Shown here: positions 56,001-64,000 of the stretch, piece after piece
Position numbering within the stretch: the stretch's first letter is position 1
Layout: every line of letters starts with the position of its first letter
Assembly (NCBI GenBank): GCA_964019415.1
Contig: OZ025881.1
Coordinates: 6,962,024 to 7,026,023 of the forward strand
Reading direction: 5' to 3'
Length of the DNA: 64,000 nt
From: Ianthella basta
Taxonomy: Eukaryota; Porifera; Demospongiae; Verongiida; Ianthellidae
Notes under the pieces: generated by a model
What the model was told of the DNA's origin: nothing
Database searches by the model: none
The model's input: only the letters and a program-made list of their open reading frames with translations
Position numbers and translations under genes: made by a program

Positions 56001-56637
56001 ATGGTCCAACGAAGAGCCATGGCATCTGATGAGCAGACATACTATGAAGATATACTACGTTACTTGCAAGATGAGAGTTACCGTAAAAAGGACTGACTAA
56101 AAATTACAAAAGATGTATTCGCAAATGTTCTAATGACATTGTTAGCCACCAAGGCTTTCTGTACATAAAAGATGTGAATGGCCATGAAAGAAAATGGATT
56201 GCAGATCCTACCAGACAACAGGCTGTTATGCAGGCATGCCATGATGATAAAGCAGGTATGATGAGAATTAATTACTGCAGCTATCTGCCAATTAAACAAA
56301 CATTCTTTAAAGGACATACACCACAAGGGGACAATACCAGCGCTATGTTCAATGTTTCACTGTCACTGCCTTGTACAGGTGGAGGTCACTTTGGTCGAGA
56401 CAAAACTTTGCACAAAATTTGTTTCCATCTAGGCACACTTCCCCGTTGGACACTGTTCGGTCTTGCCAGATCGTAGAAGTTGTGTGCCATTGTCACACTC
56501 AGCCTGAGTGTCCCATGTTACAGTGCTCTACCTGTCAAGAGGTGTACCATGAGCAGTGTGAGGATTTCCCAAAGTCTTTCAGTAACAACGAAGCAAAGAC
56601 ATGGAAATGCAGAACATGCAAAAACAGCAAAGATTGA
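56001..56637 (+). pseudogene. Ginger-type transposase remnant: integrase H2C2 segment plus PHD finger, DDE core missing
   Basis: Starts MVQRRAMASDEQTYYEDILR. A one-base shift at the AAAAA run near 56088 is needed to continue into LTKNYKRCIRKCS, and onward through WIADPTRQQ to QACHDDKAG. A GT-AG intron (56256-56378) then joins to GGHFGRDKTLHKICFHL, the integrase zinc-binding (H2C2) motif. The catalytic integrase core expected next is absent, and the frame runs to a stop at about 56474. In another frame a PHD-like finger follows: CHCHTQPECPMLQCSTC, YHEQC, WKCRTCK, ending at 56637. So this is an internally deleted, twice-shifted copy, inactive as a transposase. A homopolymer sequencing error could explain the first shift but not the missing core. 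Confidence 0.68.
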
Positions 56638-57256
56638 CTTCACATCGCGTAACTCTCCCGTAGGCTCCAGTTTCAACAGTAATTAAATTTCCATTAAATG
56701 CAACTGGTACTTTACAGCAGTTAGCTAGTTAGCTATTAGCAACATTTTACCAAACTAACTTTAACAAACAAACATTTTTGCAAACTTGCATACAGCATGT
56801 ATTACCATCTATTACTTACCTTTATTGTCTTGTAATGAGCAGAATCGCGATGTCATGAATATCTGGGAAGCCCGTTTGCATGTGGAGCGCTCATATTAGA
56901 AGGCGGGATGGAAGGATGTGAAACGGTAGTCATCCTGGAGAGCCTACTACGCAAGGCACTTGAATTCCAAAGTCTTCAACACAACGACTCCACTAGCAGC
57001 GCCCGATATGGGGGAAACTGGTATCCTAGAGGGGGGAACCACGGTCCTAAGCGGCAAATCCAACAGGGGGGAACTCGCATCCTAAGGCGGAACCCATCTT
57101 CTAGGAGGCACGTTCCGGGGGGGAACCGTAATCCTAGGAGGCCAGGTCCGCCGGAACCCGTATACTAGTATTGGAGTTCCGGGGGGAACTGAAATGGGGG
57201 GAACTGAAATCCTGTTACACCGGCCACAGATTATATAAGGATTCCAACCGGTTCCC

Positions 57257-57263
57257 TATAAAA
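57257..57263 (+). promoter_or_regulatory. TATA box of gene E
   Basis: TATAAAA followed by CGAACATATCTGAC, 43 bp upstream of the ATG. The TATA and CGAAC context match genes C and D, but sequence upstream of about 57224 is transposon, not the shared promoter. Confidence 0.62.
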
Positions 57264-57299
57264 CGAACATATCTGACTGCATTTGCCGCTAAGTCCGCC

Positions 57300-60200
57300 A
57301 TGAAGGTACCACTGGTGTTTCTGGCGATCTGGGCCACCCTGTTAGTTGTACTGCAGACCAGTGCAGCTACTGCCGTCATTGCCGGGTGTCCCAGTGAGTT
57401 ATAATTATAGGCGACAGCGTAAAAGCGATAATCTGCGCACCACGTGCAGACTTCTACGAGCGATTGAGGATGGCGTAATACTGTGGACCGTGGCTAGTTG
57501 CCGTTGGGGGTGTGACGAATAGAGAGAGCGTAGGGGCACAGAACGAGTCACTACCTACCGACCAATCTTATTATAAATGGCTCCTTTGCAGCGGAGCAAG
57601 GAACGCGTGGCTTCCTAGTGGACAATGAATCAGAAACACGAAGCATCCTGTTCCTGGTTCGAATTCATTGTCTGTTGCGTTCCTTAGCCGCTACGAAACT
57701 CTCTGTCTTTCAGTAGCTATTAAAAGATAGTGCACTTCTCTCACGATTGAACTGGAAGTGTAGCTAGCTAGTCTGTTTGACTCTGCTCTATCTGTGCAGG
57801 TGAATGCAGCGGTGAGTTTTCGAACTCGGGGTATGAGGCTTCCTGGTGCTTTCAAGGAGACGAAGTCCACTTCTGTGTGTCAGATACGACAGATGGATGG
57901 ATAGGGATTGGCTTCTCAACGGACAGGAGGATGGTAGGTAGCTGGCTATACGTAGCTTTCATGCAACTATATTTCGAAACATACAAACAACATTTTGTAG
58001 TTGAATGTATACCTGTACTGTAGCCTCAGAGTGACGTTGTGATTGGTGGAACAGATACGACTGGCGTCCCCTTCATCTATGATGGGTGAGTTGGTCCAAG
58101 ACTGTGGCAGAATATCACAGTCATGTGTTGGAGTCAGTGCACTCTTTACAGTAAAGTCATTCTTAGTATATTGATATTAATAATTAGAATTAGAATCTTT
58201 CTAAATATGATGCTTATAATGATGTACTATATATACTGCTGCATGTAGGTTTGCAGAAGCTCGGCAGCGTCCTCCTGTTGACATGGTACAGAATCTGGAG
58301 TGCACAAATGTTACACGTGAAGGTCCTCGTGTTTCCATGTGCTTCAAGAGGAAGAAGGTTACAGGAGACGACCGTGACCTTTCCTTGGATGTGTGTCGGA
58401 ACTTTCTCTATGCTTGGGGAGGAGAAGTTGGTAACAATCCACCAGAAACACTTATGCAACACCAAGTGCGACGTGCACCTCGCATGCAAATATGTCCGCC
58501 CAGTCTGGAAACCTGTCCAGGCCCTCGTGAGTGACACACAATCATGCATTCTACAGTGAAGGTGGTGTAAAGTAGATAATTAGAACCATGGGAGGGCATA
58601 ATGCACCAGAAACGCTTATGAGGCACTCAAGGCAAAAGCGCACCTAGTGAACAGATATGCCCCCCTAGTCCAGAAACCTGTCCAGGCCCTCGTGAGGGAT
58701 CAACACACAAACATGCACTCTACAGTGAAGGTAGTATGGAATATTAATGTCATGCATGTAATTTTTAGCATGATTAATTGGTGTTTCCTTTTATGTGGAT
58801 ACCAGACACTTTCTGACATCAAATTTAAAACTGTCATCTGTCTGGTTTCAGACTCCAAATTGCCAATGCTTACTGCAACAGTTAATATATATTTCAAATA
58901 AATAATACAAAGTTTTTCATTGACACATCCGAGAGGGCGTATAATATCATGCAATTAGCAACCATGTGGAGTCTGCAGCAGTCTATTATATATGTGAGGT
59001 GGATGTGGAGAGAGCTGCAACAAGGAAGCCCCCAGGGCTCACCAGACAGCCTTAGGCTAGCTGCTTGGCATCCATGTATGTGCAGTCCTATCTAGACTAA
59101 GAGTCTAGAAGTGCTTGTTACCACCCGCTGGGCGTAGCATTCACCCTGTAGACCTGTTATGCATTACACATCTTTCCTGACCTTCCTTGGTGAACTAAGT
59201 TTGGATCGCAGTGGAGTGGTCAGTGAGTAGGCTATTGACTATTGGATATCTTTGGGGTGCACAGTACAAGCTATTAGTACAGTTGCAATCAGGTTTTCCA
59301 GCTATAACATGGATTGACAGAATTGCATATTCCTGTGACTTATCGTATACTGGAGTGGAACATGGCTAAGATGGCCACCTCTCTATAAAGGTCAGCTAGA
59401 CTGCAGCTGGCCCGCAGTTGGTTGCCTTAGACAGGTTTAACTGTGTCACTGCTAAGCCTAACAGCTACCATCCAGCTTCCTTATGTCACTACAAATATAG
59501 TAACGTTCCGGCTATGCAGCATATCTTCTCTCAAATTGTAGCATGAGTGTGCATGAAGTTGGTGCACCTTTGTTCTTTCCCATGTCCTTGCAGAATGTCC
59601 AGCAGAAGGACAGGAGTACTTTGACGGTAGCTGTAAGTGTGTTCCCTGCACTGGTACATGTAAGGACCCTGACCAAGTCTGCACCTTAGAGTGCCGCAGT
59701 GGATGTGGGTGTCCTGCTGGTACAGTGCTTGATGAAGAGGCTAATGCTTGTGTTAATGAGAGGGACTGCCCTAGAGGTGAGTCACATGACAGTCACATGA
59801 CTGCAGTCCCATTCATATACCATTTCTGCTGTTCCAACAGACTGCATGGAAGGAGATATGATCTACCAACATGGGGAAGCCTGGAACTGTTCAGACGGAT
59901 GCAACACCTGGTCAGTGGTCACTGTCACCTTCACTGGAGCTCATCACCACATGCTTTGCATTTCGCCAAATCCCTCTTGACTTGCTCTCTGCAGTTCGTG
60001 CAATAATGGATCTGTTGTATCCACCAAAATAGCTTGTGGTAAGGAGCATAGGTAGTGAATCACTAGTGACTGCTCATCCATACTCAACACTCAACCCCCA
60101 CAGACCCCTGTGTGGCAAGACCAGTCACTGGTCCTTGTAGGGCAGGAATTCCGAGGTACTTCTACAACACTGAGAGTGGCAAGTGTGAGATGTTCACTTA

Positions 60201-63200
60201 CGGAGGGTGCAGAGGGAACCGGAACAACTTTGAGACAGTGACAGAGTGCACCAAGGAGTGTGGTAAGCAGTCTTGTATGGCCTTGGAACAGCATGTGACC
60301 ATTGTGTGCTGATGTGTGGTATACAGCACTGCTGTCTGGTTGCATCCCCGCCTCTCTGTAGCTCTGAGGTTGAATGGAGTGTGTTCCCTGCCAGCTGAAA
60401 CTGGTCCATGCCGGGGTTCCTTCCAGCGGTACTTCTACAACACCACTAGTATGGAGTGTGAAGAGTTCACCTATGGAGGGTGTTCAGGAAATGACAATAA
60501 CTTTGCATCACAGGAGGACTGCCAAGAGTGCTGTGGTAAGTGTGTTCCATCTCTTGCCTCCCTGACCTCCAACCAAATCTTGTGTCAATACTGAGAACTA
60601 TAACTCGCTTAGTATTGCCACATAGGTGCAGGATGGTTTGGTGCAGATATTGCTTGTGTTACACTATTGAAGATACTATCAGTGTACTTTTATGGAGGTT
60701 ATCAATGATATCAGATTCCATAATGGTCACCTTGCATTAGGTAGCCATTTTCATGATGTCTCGACACCATGACTGATTTGTAAGCCCAAACTGACTATAT
60801 GCCTAAGGGATACCAATGTGGATGGCTATTATTAAAAGTACAAAGAAAACCCTATTTAAATTCCTGGCTATGCCTCTGACAATTAGTGCATCAGTACCAT
60901 TCCTAGCTGCTGTCCACGGGTTGTCTGTCTCTCTCCTTCAGGCTGTCCATATGAAGGAATGAGATACTACGATTGTGCTCCTTGCACTGGTACCTGTGAA
61001 CAACCACAGGTGCCCTGTCCACGCGTATGCCGCCCTGGCTGTGCCTGTCCACTTGGTACTGTGCTGCACGAGGGAAAGTGTGTCAATGTGAATGAGTGCA
61101 GTAAAGGTGAGTCACATGATAGTCACATGACTGTCACATGACTCACCTCTGTTGCGGAGTTGTTACATGTTACTCTCTGTACTGTGTTAGCTAACTGTAC
61201 TGAAGGAGAAAGGCAGTACCAACATGGGGAAACATGGCAGTGCTCTGATGGTTGCAACACCTGGTTAGTGTTCACCTTTTGTCAGTATCATCCTTCATTT
61301 CTCCTAATTATTTGTGACTTCCTATTTTGCAGTTCATGCAGTGATGGAGTGGTTATATCCACCAAAATAGCTTGTGGTAAGGAGCACATGCACCTGACCT
61401 TCATTTGTCAGGAGGACATGAACCTGAACTGCAGGAGTGACTGCTCATCCATACTCAACACTCACCCCCCACAGACCCCTGTGTGGCAAGACCACTCACT
61501 GGTCCTTGTAGGGCAGCAATTCCGAGGTACTTCTACAACACTGAGAGTGGCAAGTGTGAGATGTTCACTTATGGAGGGTGCAGAGGGAACCGGAACAACT
61601 TTGAAACAGTGACAGAGTGCACCAAGGAGTGTGGTAAGCAGTCTGGTGTGCCTTGGAACATCATGCGACCATCTTGTGCTGATGTGTGGTATACAGTGTC
61701 AGTACTGCTGTCATCCTTTGCTGTAGCTCTGAAGCTGAAGGGAGTGTGTTCACTGCCAGCTGAAACTGGTCCATGCAGAGCTGGCTTCCCACGCTACTTC
61801 TACAATGCCACTACAATGAAGTGCGAGCAGTTCATCTACGGAGGGTGTCTAGGCAATGAGAACAACTTTCGCTCTGAGTACGCCTGCCAAGAATGTTGTG
61901 GTGAGTTTCATTTCACTTCTCTTGGTGACCATCACTGCAGTCCACTAGTTGTCTGTCCTTCCTCCTGCAGGCTGTCCATACAAAGGAATGAGGTACTATG
62001 AGATTGGGCAATGTGCTCCTTGCACTACCACCTGTGTGAATCCAGACGGGCCCTGCCCAGCAATATGCCGCTCTGGCTGTGCCTGTCCTCCAGGCACCGT
62101 GCTGCATGATGAGATGTGCATCCCCAAAGAGGATTGTCCTCGTGAGTCACCTTCCAAAGAAGGCAAATAGACATGTCTGTTGCCAAGGGGTCATGGACAT
62201 TTGGTTACCCAATTACTTTGTAATAATTATTTATCCTTGATTACAGTGTGTCCAATCGAAGGACAGGAGTACTTTAACTTCACTAAAGGGGAGTGTATTC
62301 CCTGCACTGGTACATGAGAAGAGCCAGACCAAGTCTGCCTTTTAGTGTGTCGCGGTGGATGTGGGTGTCCTGCTGGTACAGTTCTCGATGAAGAGGCTAA
62401 CGCTTGTGTCAATGTGACTGACTGCCCTAAACGTGAGCCTGCTGTCACATGACTGTCACATGACTGTCACATTACTATTAGATGAGTGTCACATTACATG
62501 TGGACACATGTAGGCTGCAAACAATGACATTGCTGCAATGCAGTACTGGTTTGTACACATCCCCGTTCCTCTCCTTCCAGAGTGTCCAGCAGAGGGACAG
62601 AAGTACTTTGATATCAGTGAAGGAGAGTGTGTTCCCTGCACTGGTACATGTAAGGAACCCAACCAAGTCTGCACCTTAGAGTGCCGCAGTGGATGTGGGT
62701 GTCCTGCTGGTACAGTGCTTGATGAAGAGGCTAACGCTTGTGTCAATGTGACTGAGTGCCCTATAGGTGAGTCATGTGACTGTCACATGACATGTGGACA
62801 AGTCAGCAATAGAAACAATTGTAGGGCAGTTGGTATCCACTTCCTCTTTGTAATCCTCAATTGCAGTGTGCCCAATCAAAGGACAGGAGTACTTTAACAT
62901 CACTAAAGGGGAGTGTATTCCTTGTGCTGGTGTACACACTTGTAAAAACCTCAGCCCAGTCTGCCCCTTAGCTTGTGTTGGTGGATGTGGGTGTCCTACT
63001 GGTACAGTGCTTGATGAGGAGGCTAATGCTTGTGTCAATGAGAGTGATTGTCCTAAAGGTGAGTCATGTGACTGTCACATGACCCTCACATGTCTGCATG
63101 CAGTCCCACACATAATGCAACATTTGCTGTATCAACAGATTGCAGGGAAGGGGATATGACCTACCGACATGGGGAATCATGGAACTGTTCAGATGGATGC

Positions 63201-64000
63201 AACACCTGGTCAGTGGTCACTTTCACCCATTGCACTCATTACTTGCCTTGCATTTCTCCTAATCCCTCTTGACTTGCTCTCTGCAGTTTTTGCAGTAATG
63301 GAACTGTTGGAACCACTCTAGTGGGTTGTGGTAAGCAGCACATGTTACCTTCAGTAGTGACTGCTCATCCATACTCAACTCTCAACCCCCACAGACCCCT
63401 GTGTGGCAAGACCAGTCACTGGTCCTTGTAGGGCAGCAATTCCGAGGTACTTCTACAACACTGAGAGTGGCAAGTGTGAGATGTTCACTTACGGAGGGTG
63501 CGAAGGGAACCGGAACAACTTTGAGACAGTGACAGAGTGCACCAAGGAGTGTGGTAAGCAGTCTTGTATGGCTTTGGAACAGCATGTGACCATTGTGTGC
63601 TGATGTGTGGTATACAGCACTGCTGTCTGGTTGCATCCCTGCCTCTCTGTAGCTCTGAGGTTGAATGGAGTGTGTTCCCTGCCAGCTGAAACTGGTCCAT
63701 GCCGGGGTTTCTTCCAGCGGTACTTCTACAACACCACTAGTATGGAGTGTGAAGAGTTCACCTATGGAGGGTGTCCAGGAAATGACAATAACTTTGCATC
63801 ACAGGAAGACTGCCAAGAGTGCTGTGGTGAGTTGTGTTCCATCTCTTGCCTCCCTGGCCTGCAACCATGAGTGCAATGGTACCAGCACTGCTGTCCACGA
63901 GTTGTCTGTCTCTCTCCTTCAGGCTGTCCATACGAAGGAATGAGGTACTACGATTGTGCTCCTTGCACTGGTACCTGTGAACAACCACAGGTGCCCTGTT
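57300..64000 (+). CDS. Gene E: third DOMON-TIL/VWC-like/Kunitz paralogue, runs off window end, one nonsense exon
   Basis: Exons: 57300-57393, 57800-57933, 58024-58085, 58249-58526 (signal peptide MKVPLVFLAIW, DOMON with [10 protein letters not shown] and FLYAWGG); TIL 59594-59776; VWC-like 59841-59910+59995-60038; Kunitz 60104-60262, 60362-60535; TIL 60942-61106; VWC 61191-61263+61333-61376; Kunitz 61475-61633, 61727-61900; TIL 61971-62141; TIL 62247-62432 with an in-frame TGA; TIL 62581-62766, 62867-63058; VWC 63139-63208+63287-63330; Kunitz 63395-63553, 63653-63826; TIL 63923 onward, truncated by the window. The most diverged of the three DOMON domains. All Kunitz P1 positions are Arg. The TGA exon is phase 1-1 and 186 nt, so skipping it would restore a full-length product; otherwise the protein stops after about half its array. 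The last exons and cap are outside the window. Confidence 0.8.
58596..58693 (+). pseudogene. Decayed duplicate of the 3' half of DOMON exon 4
   Basis: About 100 bp after exon 4, the sequence CACCAGAAACGCTTATGAGG ... CCAGAAACCTGTCCAGGCCC again matches the end of the exon, including the donor-like CTCGTGAG, but has indels and a stop. It is a partial exon duplication in gene E intron 4, absent from genes C and D at that place. Confidence 0.7.
62247..62432 (+). pseudogene. TIL exon of gene E with in-frame stop (TGA at 62315-62317)
   Basis: Same length (186 nt), phase, acceptor and donor as its functional paralogues, but the codon after GTA-type CTGT (ACA TGT in the others) is ACA TGA, converting a conserved Cys into a stop. 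The rest of the exon stays in frame and keeps its Cys pattern, so the lesion looks young. Confidence 0.8.

Larger units (their letters stand above)
54617..57219 (+). mobile_element. Ginger-like DNA transposon derivative, ~2.6 kb
   Basis: Terminal inverted repeats TGTAACAGGATTTCAGTTCC ... GGAACTGAAATCCTGTTACA, each flanked by CCGG (54613-54616 and 57220-57223), read as a 4-bp target duplication. TGT..ACA ends, CCGG targets and a gypsy-integrase-type transposase are the known hallmarks of Ginger elements. Inside is a broken gene with an integrase H2C2 segment and a PHD finger (56001-56637) but no DDE core. Both ends carry arrays of a subterminal motif (ATCCTAGG spaced from GTTCCCCCC), about three on the left and five or more on the right. 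The right end lies 38 bp before the gene E TATA box. Confidence 0.72.

Overview
This is a eukaryotic, metazoan genomic window with about 46% GC by eye. It has intron-rich genes whose introns are often near 100 bp, GT-AG splice sites, many phase-1 symmetric domain exons, metazoan extracellular domain architectures and abundant small transposons. The compact introns and domain mixes suggest an early-branching marine invertebrate, most likely a sponge. That is an inference; no rRNA or mitochondrial marker is present to settle it.

Layout. (1) 0.4-2.7 kb: two tandem, single-exon, TATA-box coiled-coil genes on the minus strand. (2) 2.9-10.7 kb: about 6.9 kb of a 10-bp satellite (consensus CTTGCTTCAT) in three blocks, broken by a short 56-bp tandem repeat and by a 363-bp foldback element. 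(3) 12.3-26.4 kb: two convergent paralogues of the Mesh/SUSD2/mucin-4 type (NIDO, IPT/TIG-like, AMOP, VWD, EGF). Gene A (+) ends in a transmembrane helix. Gene B (-) has no visible membrane anchor. Both reconstructed coding sequences are exact multiples of three (1161 and 1062 aa). (4) 30.8-64.0 kb: three tandem, same-strand paralogues (genes C, D, E). Each encodes a secreted protein with an N-terminal DOMON domain followed by an array of TIL, VWC/pacifastin-like and Kunitz modules. Gene C (1569 aa) carries 11 TIL, 4 VWC-like and 8 Kunitz modules; gene D (898 aa) carries 5, 2 and 4; gene E runs off the window end.

The DOMON-inhibitor cluster evolves by duplication at three scales: whole gene (13 kb), domain cassette (about 1.35-3 kb, one pair apparently identical over about 1.49 kb including introns), and single exon. 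Kunitz P1 residues are almost all Arg, as in trypsin-type inhibitors, but two cassettes in gene C have Leu. Transposons decorate the cluster and can be dated relative to the duplications through paralogous empty sites: a MITE with a 9-bp target duplication and a 3.5-kb Helitron composite lie in gene D intron 4 and are absent from gene C. A 2.6-kb element with TGT..ACA termini, CCGG target duplication, an integrase-type H2C2 remnant and a PHD finger (Ginger-like) ends 38 bp upstream of the gene E TATA box.

Functionally the window looks like a cell-surface and extracellular gene neighbourhood: mucin/junction-type adhesion proteins beside a radiating family of secreted multi-domain protease inhibitors, plausible for defence, mucus or matrix protection. 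That role is inferred from domains alone.
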